Assembly: GCA_000433535.1 (NCBI GenBank)
Contig: FR892670.1
Location: forward strand, 27,149 to 91,148
Length of the DNA: 64,000 nucleotides
DNA from: Dorea sp. CAG:317
GTDB taxonomy: Bacteria; Bacillota; Clostridia; Lachnospirales; Lachnospiraceae
Reading direction: 5' to 3'
Numbering within the stretch: position 1 is the stretch's first letter; the number at the start of each line of letters is the position of its first letter. A program made the translations under genes and the position numbers. The notes beneath the pieces are model-generated. The model was not told the origin of the DNA, ran no database searches, and saw only the letters and a program-made list of their open reading frames with translations. Shown here in pieces: positions 35,206 to 43,754 of this stretch.

Positions 35206-35940
35206 ATGAAAAAATTAGTGAGCTTATTATTAGTAGGAGTATGTGCCTTATCATTAGCAGCATGTGGAGGAAAAGAAGACGATACATTGACGATGGCTAC
35301 AAATGCTGAGTTTCCACCATATGAATATTATGAAAACGATGAAATCGTAGGTATCGATGTAGAGATTGCTACAGCAATCGCAGAAGAACTCGGAATGAAA
35401 CTGGAAGTAGAAGATATGGCATTTGACTCTGTAATTCCGGCAGTGTCCAGTGGAAAAGCAGATATCGGTGTAGCAGGAATGACTGTTGATCCGGATCGTT
35501 TGGAAAGTGTTAACTTCTCTGATACTTATGCAGATGCAAGTCAGGTAATCATTGTGAAAGAAGACAGCGCAATTGCAGGACCTGCAGATCTGGAAGGAAA
35601 GTCTATCGGTGTTCAGCTTGGAACAACAGGTGATACATATTCAAGTGAAAATGTAAAAGATGCTAAAGTAGAGCAGTACAGCAAAGGATTCGAAGCAGTT
35701 CAGGCGCTGACACAGGGCAAGATTGATGCAGTTGTTATCGACAGCCACACAGCAAAAGAATTTGTAAAAGAAGCAGAAGGACTTAAGATTCTTGATGAGC
35801 CTCTTACAGAAGAAGAATATGCAATTGCAATTGCAAAAGACAACAAAGAGCTGATGGAAAAGATTAATGATGCGCTTGCAAAATTAGAAGAATCCGGTAA
35901 ATTAAACGAGATTATGTTAAAGTATATTCCGGCAGAATAA
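35206..35940 (+). CDS. amino-acid ABC transporter substrate-binding lipoprotein
   Basis: A 244-residue family-3 binding protein, anchored at the lipobox LAACGG after signal peptide MKKLVSLLLVGVCALS. Conserved features are TNAEFPPYEYYENDEIVGIDVEI, the substrate-binding ADIGVAGMTVDPDR, and QLGTTGD. It is a polar or basic amino-acid binder by type (GlnH/HisJ-like). It leads the operon with one permease and one ATPase, and a hairpin after it probably raises its relative amount. The exact amino acid is not evident. Confidence 0.93.
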   Translation: MKKLVSLLLVGVCALSLAACGGKEDDTLTMATNAEFPPYEYYENDEIVGIDVEIATAIAEELGMKLEVEDMAFDSVIPAVSSGKADIGVAGMTVDPDRLESVNFSDTYADASQVIIVKEDSAIAGPADLEGKSIGVQLGTTGDTYSSENVKDAKVEQYSKGFEAVQALTQGKIDAVVIDSHTAKEFVKEAEGLKILDEPLTEEEYAIAIAKDNKELMEKINDALAKLEESGKLNEIMLKYIPAE

Positions 35941-35976
35941 GAGGAATTGATACAAAGGAATAAGGAATGAGATAAT

Positions 35977-36002
35977 ATGGAATGTGCTTTGGCACATTCC
36001 AT
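35977..36002 (+). terminator. attenuating hairpin in the amino-acid importer operon
   Basis: A perfect 11-bp stem (35977-35987 with 35992-36002) with loop TTTG and a short following GTTT. It lies between the binding-protein and permease genes. Confidence 0.6.
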
Positions 36003-36040
36003 GTTTGAGAATAAAAATAAAAAAGAGAAGGATGTAGATT

Positions 36041-36733
36041 ATGTTACAGTCGCTGCAAGACAGGTTTTATCTTAATTTTATAAAAGACGACCGCTGGATG
36101 TATATCGTAGATGGATTAAAGGTGACGCTGCTTGTCACATTTTTTGCGGTACTGATCGGTATTGTGATTGGTTTTCTGGTGGCAACAGTCCGCTCGACAT
36201 ATGATAAGACCGGAAAACTTAAGATCTTAAATATTTTGTGTCAGATTTATCTGACGGTAATCCGTGGAACACCGGTAGTTGTACAGTTATTGATTATTTA
36301 TTTCGTTATTTTCGGAAATGTAAATATTGATAAAATACCGGTTGCCATCATGGCATTTGGTTTCAACTCCGGCGCATATGTGGCGGAAATCTTCCGTTCC
36401 GGTATTATGTCCATTGACGGAGGTCAGTTTGAAGCCGGACGAAGCCTCGGATTCAATTATGTGCAGACCATGCGCTATATCATTATGCCGCAGGCATTTA
36501 AAAACGTGCTTCCGGCGCTTGGTAATGAGTTTATCGTGTTATTAAAAGAGACATCTGTTGCAGGATATATTGCACTGCAGGATCTGACAAAAGCAGGTGA
36601 TATTATCAGAAGCCGTACTTATGATGCATTTATGCCGTTGATTGCCGTTGCCCTTATTTACCTGGCTATGGTATTGATATTTACAAAGCTTGTAAATATG
36701 CTGGAAAGGAGGCTGAGAAACAGTGACCACTAA
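36041..36733 (+). CDS. amino-acid ABC transporter permease (HisM/GlnP type)
   Basis: A 230-residue integral membrane protein with five or six helices. Signatures are [16 protein letters not shown] in the second helix region and the EAA loop [26 protein letters not shown]. It overlaps the ATPase gene by 11 bp. One permease is encoded, so it probably works as a homodimer. Confidence 0.95.
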   Translation: MLQSLQDRFYLNFIKDDRWMYIVDGLKVTLLVTFFAVLIGIVIGFLVATVRSTYDKTGKLKILNILCQIYLTVIRGTPVVVQLLIIYFVIFGNVNIDKIPVAIMAFGFNSGAYVAEIFRSGIMSIDGGQFEAGRSLGFNYVQTMRYIIMPQAFKNVLPALGNEFIVLLKETSVAGYIALQDLTKAGDIIRSRTYDAFMPLIAVALIYLAMVLIFTKLVNMLERRLRNSDH

Positions 36734-37469
36734 TCAGGGAAATACTTTGATCAGAGTAGAGGATTTACATAAGATCTTTGGAGAACTGCATGCCATTAAC
36801 GGCGTGTCAGAGGAAATAAAAGAAGGCGAGGTTGTTGTTATCGTAGGCCCGTCGGGATCAGGAAAATCAACATTTCTGCGGTCTTTAAATTTATTAGAAG
36901 AGCCGGACCGGGGACATGTCTATTTTGAAGGCGTGGACATTACAGATAAAAAGGTGGATATAAATAAACACCGGCAGAAAATGGGAATGGTCTTCCAGCA
37001 TTTTAATCTGTTTCCACACAAAACTATTTTAGATAACATTACAATGGCGCCAATCAAGCTTCTTGGCAAGTCAAAAGAAGAGGCAGAAAAACGCGCAATG
37101 GAATTGCTGGAACTGGTAGGACTGGAAGCAAAAGCAAAAGCATATCCGTCCCAGCTGTCAGGCGGACAGAAACAGCGTATCGCAATTGTGCGTTCTCTGG
37201 CAATGAACCCGGAAGTTATGTTGTTCGACGAGCCAACATCAGCGCTTGATCCGGAAATGGTAGGCGAAGTTCTGGAATTGATGAAACGATTAGCACAGGA
37301 CGGAATGACCATGGTAGTCGTAACACACGAAATGGGATTTGCCAAAGAAGTGGCAACAAGAGTGATCTTCATGGATGAAGGACAGATCAAAGAACAAGGA
37401 GACCCGAAAGAATTCTTCGAGCATCCAAAAGATCCAAGATTACAAGAATTTTTATCGAAGATATTATAA
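36723..37469 (+). CDS. glnQ: amino-acid ABC transporter ATP-binding protein
   Basis: A 248-residue PAAT-type ATPase. Motifs are Walker [12 protein letters not shown]-loop [12 protein letters not shown], signature LSGGQKQR, Walker [16 protein letters not shown] and H-loop VTHEMGF. The GTG at 36723 has AGGAGG 9 nt upstream and lies in the permease end. The palindromic repeat copy B begins directly after its stop and likely terminates the operon. The symbol is by type; glutamine specificity is not proven. Confidence 0.94.
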   Translation: MTTNQGNTLIRVEDLHKIFGELHAINGVSEEIKEGEVVVIVGPSGSGKSTFLRSLNLLEEPDRGHVYFEGVDITDKKVDINKHRQKMGMVFQHFNLFPHKTILDNITMAPIKLLGKSKEEAEKRAMELLELVGLEAKAKAYPSQLSGGQKQRIAIVRSLAMNPEVMLFDEPTSALDPEMVGEVLELMKRLAQDGMTMVVVTHEMGFAKEVATRVIFMDEGQIKEQGDPKEFFEHPKDPRLQEFLSKIL

Positions 37470-37527
37470 TTTAGGACGTAGCCTTTTTGCAAAAGGCTAC
37501 GTCCTAAATTGCATTTTGGGGTGTCCA
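37470..37527. repeat. palindromic intergenic repeat, copy B
   Basis: A perfect 19-bp stem (37470-37488 with 37492-37510) with a 3-nt loop, followed by a tail ending GGGGTGTCC (37519-37527). It starts at the base after the ATPase stop codon and lies between convergent genes. Confidence 0.9.
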
Positions 37528-37530
37528 AAA

Positions 37531-37922
37531 TTAAAATCCGGCGGCTTTTTTTGCCCGGAGATTTAAAATAAGTGCTGTTACGGAACCGGCAAGCATTAGG
37601 ATAATGCCGAGAATAAGAAGGGTGCGTCCTGCTCCGTAAGTGACCAGTGATTCGAAGGCGCCTAATTGATCTTTGATGTCAGCCAGTTCGAGGTAGAGGA
37701 AAAACAGGCCGATACAGGAGCCGAGAATCGTTACGATGTTCAGTTTGAATAGATTAATAACAGCGACTGTCACAATGACGATGATAAAGAAAATTCCATC
37801 ATCGGCGTCGATCAGTCTGACAGATTCGCTGGCAGATGCAATTCCGATATCAATGGATGCCCACAGGCAGGACAGAATTTGACATGATCCGCAATCTGAG
37901 CGCCACAATTTCTACAAAACAT
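37531..37922 (-). pseudogene. frameshifted zinc-ribbon membrane protein
   Basis: The minus strand starts at an ATG (37922) with a good AAAGGAG, encoding MFCRNCGAQIADHVKFCPACG, a zinc ribbon. After this the frame runs to an early TGA, while a second frame continues as ASIDIGIASASESVRLIDADDG and three to four membrane helices (FFIIVIVTVAVINL..., LLILGIILMLAGSVTALIL) to a basic tail. The shift lies in a C-run at 37860-37862 (G-run on the coding strand): one added base would restore CPACGASIDIG. It could be a true recent mutation or a sequencing error. The family, zinc ribbon plus hydrophobic helices, is related to the cluster just downstream. Confidence 0.8.
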
Positions 37923-38157
37923 AGTATCTCACTCCTTTAAAAGTGGTAATTTTATTGCCCTTATTTTATCAGTTTTGACAATAAAAAACAATATTCGAAT
38001 AAAGGCGTCATAGTTGAAAAGTAGGCGAATATATAGTAAAATTAGAGCGATAGTACAATTTGTATTTGTTATTTTTAATTCATATGTAAATTTTTTTATA
38101 TTTTATAAAACTTTTTTATATAAAAAAACGTCTAAGGAGTAAGAGGAGGATAAAAAA

Positions 38158-38781
38158 ATGGCATTATTTGAAAAAATGAAAGATTCGATTTCGGTCGCAG
38201 GTCAGGGAGTATCTCAGAAAGCTAAGTCAGCAACGGAGAGTGTAAAGCTCAATAACCAGATAAAATCGAATGAGCGTATGCTAGAAAAACTAACGTACCA
38301 AGTCGGAGTACAGTGTGTGAAAAACCATCTGCAGGATGCGGAAAGCGAGTATGGAGAATTGTTTAGAGAGATTTTAAGGCTTCAGAAAGAAAATCAACAG
38401 CTTCAGCAGATGGTGCAGGCGTTGACAGCGGGAAATGTCTGTCAGCAGTGTGGCTTTAGCAATCATCCAGACGCCAAGTTTTGTATCAGTTGCGGAAGTC
38501 CGCTTCAAAAAGCAGCGCCGGTATCCAACGGGCCGGTAAATGGAAAGAAATGTCCGTCTTGTGGTTTCGTTAATGCGGCAGATTCTGCATTCTGTGTAGA
38601 GTGTGGAACAAATATTGCGGCTGTGGCGGCGAATAATCCGCAGGCAGGTACTGAAGCAAAACAGGAGGAACCGATGCAGCAGCCGGTACAGGAGCCGGTT
38701 GTTCCTAAATGTAAAAATTGCGGGGCAATTTTGGAGGAAGATTCCTTATTCTGTACAGAGTGTGGAACAAAAAGAGACTAA
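38158..38781 (+). CDS. triple zinc-ribbon protein with N-terminal coiled coil
   Basis: A 207-residue soluble protein. The first 90 residues are an amphipathic helix (VSQKAKSATESVKL) and a coiled coil rich in Gln and Leu (ILRLQKENQQLQQMV). Three zinc ribbons follow, each CxxCG...CxxCG: CQQCGFSNHPDAKFCISCG, CPSCGFVNAADSAFCVECG and CKNCGAILEEDSLFCTECG, joined by Pro/Gln-rich linkers. There is no membrane helix. It opens a run of four genes in the same direction with 3-38 bp spacing; the others are membrane proteins, mostly also with zinc ribbons. The function is unknown; a scaffold or sensor role at the membrane is only a guess. Confidence 0.82.
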   Translation: MALFEKMKDSISVAGQGVSQKAKSATESVKLNNQIKSNERMLEKLTYQVGVQCVKNHLQDAESEYGELFREILRLQKENQQLQQMVQALTAGNVCQQCGFSNHPDAKFCISCGSPLQKAAPVSNGPVNGKKCPSCGFVNAADSAFCVECGTNIAAVAANNPQAGTEAKQEEPMQQPVQEPVVPKCKNCGAILEEDSLFCTECGTKRD

Positions 38782-38806
38782 GAGCTAAGTGTGGAGGAAA
38801 AAGAGT

Positions 38807-39478
38807 ATGGCAAAGTTTTGTGGAAAATGTGGAGCTGGATTAGTAGAGGGGAGCAAGTTTTGTGTGAAATGCGGAGCACCTGTACCGCAGGCAGGAGCAC
38901 AGAGAAGCGCAGCGCCATCAGAGACACCGGGGAATGTGCAAGGGAATGCACAGGGGAACTATCAACAGGGAACAGCGAATACACAGAATATATATTCAGG
39001 TGCTTCAGCCGCAAAAAAACCGTTTGCGTGGCCGATCATCGCAGCGCTTGCAGCGGTTGTAGTCGTATTGTCGCTTATACTATTTGGAATATTTGGAACG
39101 AAAGGTTACGAAAAACCGATTAAGTATATGGAGAAGGGAATCAATGAAGGTGACATTAAGACTTTTGCAAAAGCATTTCCGAATGGAGTCGAAGGAATCG
39201 TAAATGTTCTTCCGGATGATTTGAGTGATCTTTTCCCGGGATACGATGTAAAGCTTGAGATTGTTGACAAAGAAAAACTGAAAAAAGATGAAATGACAGT
39301 TATTTTATCTGATGAGTATGACTTAAGTGCAGCGGAATTAAAAGATGTGACAGCAGCGTATATCCTGGAAGTAGAAATGACAGCAGTGATTGATGGGGAA
39401 GAAGAATCTGCGGAAGAGGATATTCCGGTTGTGAAGATGGATGGGGAATGGGTAATTCCGATATCTATGTTTTGGTAA
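38807..39478 (+). CDS. zinc-ribbon single-pass membrane protein
   Basis: A 223-residue protein from the ATG at 38807 behind GGAGG. It has an N-terminal zinc ribbon (KFCGKCG...KFCVKCG), a Gly/Gln/Asn-rich linker, one membrane helix (FAWPIIAALAAVVVVLSLILFGIF), and an extracytoplasmic domain of about 120 residues beginning GYEKPIKYMEKGINEGD. That start resembles the NTF2-like modules (DUF4878/TcaA-like) found after such linkers. Function is unknown; the layout puts the ribbon in the cytoplasm and the sensor-like domain outside. Confidence 0.8.
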   Translation: MAKFCGKCGAGLVEGSKFCVKCGAPVPQAGAQRSAAPSETPGNVQGNAQGNYQQGTANTQNIYSGASAAKKPFAWPIIAALAAVVVVLSLILFGIFGTKGYEKPIKYMEKGINEGDIKTFAKAFPNGVEGIVNVLPDDLSDLFPGYDVKLEIVDKEKLKKDEMTVILSDEYDLSAAELKDVTAAYILEVEMTAVIDGEEESAEEDIPVVKMDGEWVIPISMFW

Positions 39479-39516
39479 GGAATTATAATTAAGCATGCAG
39501 GAAGGAAGACAGGGAT

Positions 39517-40101
39517 ATGAAAACAGAAAAGAAACAGACGGAAAAAACGAATTCTTCAGTTCCGGTTATTGTATTGGCAATCGTTATTATCTTAGCACTT
39601 GCAGGAAGTGTGTTTCTTGGAATTAAAGGGCTGGGCTTTGGCGGAAAAGTAAAATCCCAGGTAAGTCAGGACGAGATCGATCAGGCAAGGGCGAAGATGC
39701 GTGCCAATGCCGAAGGAGAGAAGGATATCTATGTAACAGCATTTAAGGAAGATGTGACATGGACACCGGGCAGTGATCCTGCAACCGCTGAGAATAAGAA
39801 GGCGGAAGATGGCACAACGGCAAATGCGGCAGCCGGAGAGTATATTTTCCCGAACAGTGATAAGGAGTATTTGACGGATGCAGATGTGTCCGGTCTGTCC
39901 AAAGCTGATCTTAGGCTGGCACGAAATGAAATATTGGCGCGGCATGGTAGAATTTTCAACAGTGCTGATCTGAAAACATATTTTGAAGGTAAAAGCTGGT
40001 ACTCAGGAACTGTGGCGCCGGAAGAATTTGATGCAAATATGGAGTCCCGTTTAAATGACGCGGAGCGTGCAAATATAGAAATGATTAAAAAATACGAGTA
40101 G
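39517..40101 (+). CDS. YARHG-domain membrane protein
   Basis: A 194-residue protein with a cytoplasmic N-terminus, one membrane helix (VPVIVLAIVIILALAGSVFLGI), an acidic/Ala-rich linker, and a C-terminal YARHG domain: LRLARNEILARHGRIFNSADL followed by YFEGKSWYSG. YARHG modules are extracellular and common in Firmicutes peptidase or cell-wall proteins. It sits between two zinc-ribbon membrane proteins, which suggests one envelope complex. No enzyme motif is visible. Confidence 0.87.
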   Translation: MKTEKKQTEKTNSSVPVIVLAIVIILALAGSVFLGIKGLGFGGKVKSQVSQDEIDQARAKMRANAEGEKDIYVTAFKEDVTWTPGSDPATAENKKAEDGTTANAAAGEYIFPNSDKEYLTDADVSGLSKADLRLARNEILARHGRIFNSADLKTYFEGKSWYSGTVAPEEFDANMESRLNDAERANIEMIKKYE

Positions 40102-40113
40102 GAGGTGAAAGAG

Positions 40114-41346
40114 ATGTTTTGTCCGGAATGTGGAAGTAAAAATAAAGATGATGCATTATTTTGTGAAAATTGTGGTACATCACTAAAGAGTCCTCAAGGG
40201 AACGGAGCTCCTCTTTCAGCTCCGGTGAAAAAAGAAAGACAACCTTTAGATGGAAAAGAAAAATTATTGCTGATTGAAATCTGTGTGGCAGTTTTAAGTG
40301 TGATTTTGTTTTTCGTAATCTACAATGTTCAATTTGGAGCTAAAAGTGTGGCTGAAAAACATGTAGAAGCGATGATGGAGAGAAACTACGCTGATTTGTA
40401 CGATACGATTTATCTCAAAGATCATGATGATTTTATGAGTAAAGAAGCATTTATAACAGCGAAGAAAATCCAGGAGCCGGAAGACATTGAAATCGCAGAT
40501 GTGGATGTGACAAGTGTTCAGAAGCGGTCCGGGGGCTTCACCAGTCAGTCAATCCGGGTGCGTTATACGAAGGGGTCTGATTCGGAAAAGATCAATCTGA
40601 AGCTGAAGAGAAAAGGGTTATTCTGGAAAGTTCAGATGGATCAGGGCGATTACAAAGATTATGGTACAAAATTAGTTCAAAAATACAGCATTGCGGTTCC
40701 GAAGGGAGCAGATGTGATTGTAGATAAGATAAATGTATCTGACAGCCTGACACCGGGTAAAAAAATTGACGGTATGGACACTTATACATTGGATGCAGTA
40801 TTTGGAGCAGAGCATTATGTAGAAATCAGCGGAAAAGATGTGGAAAAAACCGGACAGCTTGTGTCATGGACAGAAGGAGATCCTGCGATCGTACAGACGG
40901 ACTACAATGAGAAAGTAGTGGAAGAGCTGGCAAAGCAGGGAATGGAAGACTGGAAAATTATTATGAATGCACTGGTGAATCGCAAACTGTTCAGTCAAGT
41001 AGATCTTCTGCAAAATGTAGACGGTACGAACAAAGATGCAGTTATCGATGAATTTGAGAGTGTCAGAGATTATGAATTCGGCGGAAGTTCCGGTGATTCA
41101 GAAAAGATTAATAAGTATCAGTTTACCAATGGAGAGGCGAATGTAGAAATAAACCAGGAAGACGGTACCACATTGGCTCAGGTTACGCTCAAAGGAAATT
41201 ACTACTATAGTTATAATACAACATACTGGTCGGGAAATTCGTATCACAATGAGCGGGATGGACAGACAGCAAATACGTTGACATATATTATGAAAGATGG
41301 GAAATGGGTATTGTATAATATTTCATTAAGTCCATTTTACGATTAA
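40114..41346 (+). CDS. zinc-ribbon TcaA/YvbJ-like membrane protein
   Basis: A 410-residue protein. I chose the ATG at 40114 (MFCPECGSKNKDD), 8 nt after AGGAGG; the GTG at 40105 overlaps that site. It has a zinc ribbon (CPECG...CENCG), a linker, one helix (LLLIEICVAVLSVILFFVIYNV), then a long outer part: an NTF2-like module starting AEKHVEAMMERNYADLYD, a middle domain, and a C-terminal segment ending with aromatic KGNYYYSYNTTYWSG and YIMKDGKWVLYNI. The layout matches TcaA/YvbJ-type proteins linked to cell-wall antibiotic responses. Its distinct role is unknown. Confidence 0.8.
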   Translation: MFCPECGSKNKDDALFCENCGTSLKSPQGNGAPLSAPVKKERQPLDGKEKLLLIEICVAVLSVILFFVIYNVQFGAKSVAEKHVEAMMERNYADLYDTIYLKDHDDFMSKEAFITAKKIQEPEDIEIADVDVTSVQKRSGGFTSQSIRVRYTKGSDSEKINLKLKRKGLFWKVQMDQGDYKDYGTKLVQKYSIAVPKGADVIVDKINVSDSLTPGKKIDGMDTYTLDAVFGAEHYVEISGKDVEKTGQLVSWTEGDPAIVQTDYNEKVVEELAKQGMEDWKIIMNALVNRKLFSQVDLLQNVDGTNKDAVIDEFESVRDYEFGGSSGDSEKINKYQFTNGEANVEINQEDGTTLAQVTLKGNYYYSYNTTYWSGNSYHNERDGQTANTLTYIMKDGKWVLYNISLSPFYD

Positions 41347-41375
41347 TAAAAATAAAAAAAGAAGAGGGATGTAGA

Positions 41376-42260
41376 ATGAGCGGCAGCATGGGAAAGAAAA
41401 AAGAATTGATGGTTCAGATGCTGACGGCAACCGTCGGGAGTCTGATGTTTGCAATTGGTGTAAACCTGATTATTGTTCCGCTTGGACTTTATAATGGAGG
41501 GTTTATGGGTATTGCCCAGTTGATGAGAACGGGGATTGTGGATTTTATGCACATTCCGGTTCCGGGCAATTTTGATCTTGCCGGTATCATTTACTGGGTG
41601 CTCAATATTCCGTTGTTCTATATGGGACTTCGGATCATGGGAAAAGATTTTGCGGTGAAAACACTGCTTACAGTAACAATTCAGAGTGTATTTCTTGTCC
41701 TTGTTCCAATTCCGGAGACACCAATTATCGGAGATACCCTGACTGCATGTATTATAGGCGGTCTGATCGCCGGAACAGGAGTTGGGCTTGTGCTCCGTGG
41801 AAGAAGCTCCGGAGGCGGGCAGGATATTATCGGAGTATGCTGCTCAAAAAAATATCCCAATGTCAGTGTGGGGAAAATCAATATCCTGATGAATATATTT
41901 GTGTATTTGATCTGCCTCTTCTTATTCAATATTGAAATTGTAGCGTACTCATTCATTTACACAACTGTACTGTCAATGGCGATTGATCGAGTGCATATAC
42001 AGAATATCAACACAAGTGTTATGATATTTACAAAAAAACTTGGAATCTCGAAGGCAATCATGGATCAGATGGGACGTGGAGTAACCAATTGGGATGGGGC
42101 GGGCGCCTATACGAACAAGACCGCATATATCCTGTTGGTAATGATTTCAAAATATGAAGTGACACAGATCAAACAAATTGTACACAGCATAGATCCGAAT
42201 GCATTTATGATTTTCACAGAGGGATGTTCCGTAGATGGAAATTTTGAAAAGCGGTTGTAA
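41376..42260 (+). CDS. YitT-family (DUF161/DUF2179) membrane protein
   Basis: A 294-residue membrane protein with about five helices and a soluble C-terminal DUF2179 domain (ISKAIMDQMGRGVTNWDGAGAYTNKTAYILLVMISKYEVTQI is the segment around it, positions about 223-264). The membrane part has GSLMFAIGVNLIIVPLGLYNGG and RGRSSGGGQDI, both typical. Function of the family is not established. It starts 29 bp after the TcaA-like gene and ends at palindromic repeat copy C, so it may be the last gene of that unit. Confidence 0.93.
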   Translation: MSGSMGKKKELMVQMLTATVGSLMFAIGVNLIIVPLGLYNGGFMGIAQLMRTGIVDFMHIPVPGNFDLAGIIYWVLNIPLFYMGLRIMGKDFAVKTLLTVTIQSVFLVLVPIPETPIIGDTLTACIIGGLIAGTGVGLVLRGRSSGGGQDIIGVCCSKKYPNVSVGKINILMNIFVYLICLFLFNIEIVAYSFIYTTVLSMAIDRVHIQNINTSVMIFTKKLGISKAIMDQMGRGVTNWDGAGAYTNKTAYILLVMISKYEVTQIKQIVHSIDPNAFMIFTEGCSVDGNFEKRL

Positions 42261-42345
42261 TTTAGGACGTAGCCTTTTGCAAAAAGGCTACGTCCTAAAT
42301 TGGTTTTTGGGGTGTCCTTTTTTGTATTTTAAGGTGTCCCAAATT
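42260..42345. repeat. palindromic intergenic repeat, copy C
   Basis: A perfect 19-bp stem (42260-42278 with 42282-42300) that begins at the last base of the YitT stop codon, then a tail with GGGGTGTCC (42309-42317) and a degraded second tail AAGGTGTCCC (about 42331-42340). Confidence 0.9.
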
Positions 42346-42419
42346 AAACAAATTTTCCCTTATTAATTTTGTAACATAATCTGTTTTTAGCGGATATATA
42401 GGTAAAGAGAGGTGAAGAC

Positions 42420-42911
42420 ATGTTTGATATGGACGCGGCATACAGAGAATATGCGGTTATGGTTTATAAGTTCCTTTTATCACTTTGTTATGAAGAAGAA
42501 TTGGCAGAGGAACTGACGCAGGAGACTTTTTATCAGGCGGTGCGTTCGGTGGATCGGTATGATGGAAGCTGCAAAGTGTCTACATGGCTGTGCCAGATTG
42601 CCAAGCATCTCTGGTATCGGGAGATGGAACGCAGAAAAAGAAAAGGTACCAGTGAACTGACCGCGGATATGGAGTCTTTGGAAAAGCCCGTGGAAGAACA
42701 GTTGTTGGTGAAAGAAGAGAAAATGGAATTGTTTCGCAAAGTACATGTTTTAGACGAGATTTCTAAGGAAATCGTGTTGTTGCGAGTGACAGGTGCATTT
42801 TCATTTAAAGAAATCGCAGAGCTGTTCGGAAAAAATGAGAATTGGGCAAGAGTTACTTATTATCGTGCAAAGCAGAAATTACTGAAAGGTGGGGAAAAGA
42901 ATGAAATGTGA
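42420..42911 (+). CDS. ECF-type RNA polymerase sigma factor
   Basis: A 163-residue sigma-70 family factor. Region 2 is visible as EELAEELTQETFYQAVRSVDRYDG with the adjacent STWLCQIAKHLWYREMERRKRK, and region 4 as LLRVTGAFSFKEIAELFGKNENWARVTYYRAKQKL. The short acidic linker between them and the lack of regions 1 and 3 mark it as ECF. It overlaps the anti-sigma gene by 11 bp, so the two are made together. The target promoters are unknown; by position, envelope genes nearby are candidates. Confidence 0.93.
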   Translation: MFDMDAAYREYAVMVYKFLLSLCYEEELAEELTQETFYQAVRSVDRYDGSCKVSTWLCQIAKHLWYREMERRKRKGTSELTADMESLEKPVEEQLLVKEEKMELFRKVHVLDEISKEIVLLRVTGAFSFKEIAELFGKNENWARVTYYRAKQKLLKGGEKNEM

Positions 42912-43548
42912 GATTATCAGAGATTTATTTCCGAGTTATATTGATGGACTGACAAGTAAAGAAAGCAATGAAGCGGTTGAGGAACATTTGGAAAAATGCA
43001 AAGAGTGCAGGGATTATCTTGAGGCTATGAAAAAGGAGATAGTATCAGCCAAGTATGTGGAGCGAAGAAAAGAAGAAATAAAGAAGGATGTGGAACCGCT
43101 AAGAAAGCTGAAACGTGTGACGAAGCAAATGGTGGCAGGCACTGTACTATTTTGCATTGTAGCAATCGGCATTGCTCTGGGAGCATATGAGGGATATTAC
43201 GGAACGGGCGTTCAGCCGAACAGTGAAGATGTGAAGATCACGTGTGAAAAAATAGATTCTGTGGTTCGAATTGGCTTTCAGCCACAAAAGGAAGGCGTTT
43301 ATCTGGAGGCGATGGTGAAAGAAGAAAATGAGAAGCCTCATATTACTCTTGTTGAACGGCGACTTCGTCCATTTGAGAAGGATAAACGAATCACTAACAA
43401 CGCATATTACGAATATATCTATATAGGTGCAGATCAGGGAATAAAAGAGCCAAGCGGCAAAGAAACGTTGGAAGTGGAGTTCAAAGAAACAACGAAAACA
43501 GTGAAAATTACAGATCTCTATACAGAAGAAATTCAGAATTTAAAATAA
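42901..43548 (+). CDS. zinc-finger (zf-HC2) anti-sigma factor
   Basis: A 215-residue membrane protein from the ATG at 42901, with AGGTGGGG before it. The N-terminal anti-sigma domain has Cys3, then HLEKCKECRDYL (HxxxCxxC), followed by a helix (residues about 80-100, MVAGTVLFCIVAIGIALGAY) and an outer domain of 110 residues. It should hold the partner sigma factor until a signal outside triggers release. It is followed by repeat copy D. Confidence 0.9.
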   Translation: MKCEIIRDLFPSYIDGLTSKESNEAVEEHLEKCKECRDYLEAMKKEIVSAKYVERRKEEIKKDVEPLRKLKRVTKQMVAGTVLFCIVAIGIALGAYEGYYGTGVQPNSEDVKITCEKIDSVVRIGFQPQKEGVYLEAMVKEENEKPHITLVERRLRPFEKDKRITNNAYYEYIYIGADQGIKEPSGKETLEVEFKETTKTVKITDLYTEEIQNLK

Positions 43549-43591
43549 TTTCAAAAAAGGACAGGTCTAAAGCTAATTTAGGACAGGTCAT

Positions 43592-43644
43592 ATGTTAAAT
43601 AGGGACGTAGCATTTTTGCAAAATGCTACGTCCCTATTTAACAT
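43592..43644. repeat. palindromic intergenic repeat, copy D
   Basis: A perfect 25-bp stem (43592-43616 with 43620-43644) with a 3-nt TGC loop, the longest of the four copies, sharing the core GGGACGTAGC. The GGGGTGTCC tail is absent. Just upstream is an imperfect relic with two GGACAGGTC copies (43559-43567 and 43581-43589). Confidence 0.9.
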
Positions 43645-43692
43645 ACATTTTACATTCTTCCGATTTCACATTTTACATTACGTCTTTATGAT
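43638..43692 (+). promoter_or_regulatory. candidate PhoP box and promoter of the pst operon
   Basis: TTAACA at 43638 and TTTACA at 43649 are 11 bp apart, and TTTACA at 43672 is about two further turns on, with TTCACA at 43665. Bacillus PhoP boxes are TTAACA-like hexamers with an 11-bp period. A TATGAT (43687-43692) follows 10 bp later as a -10. The first hexamer lies in the arm of repeat copy D. Confidence 0.45.
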
Positions 43693-43754
43693 AGTCATTG
43701 TGAAGAAAAACAACACAAGAAAATGAAATCGTAAATTAAAGGAGATTACAACGT

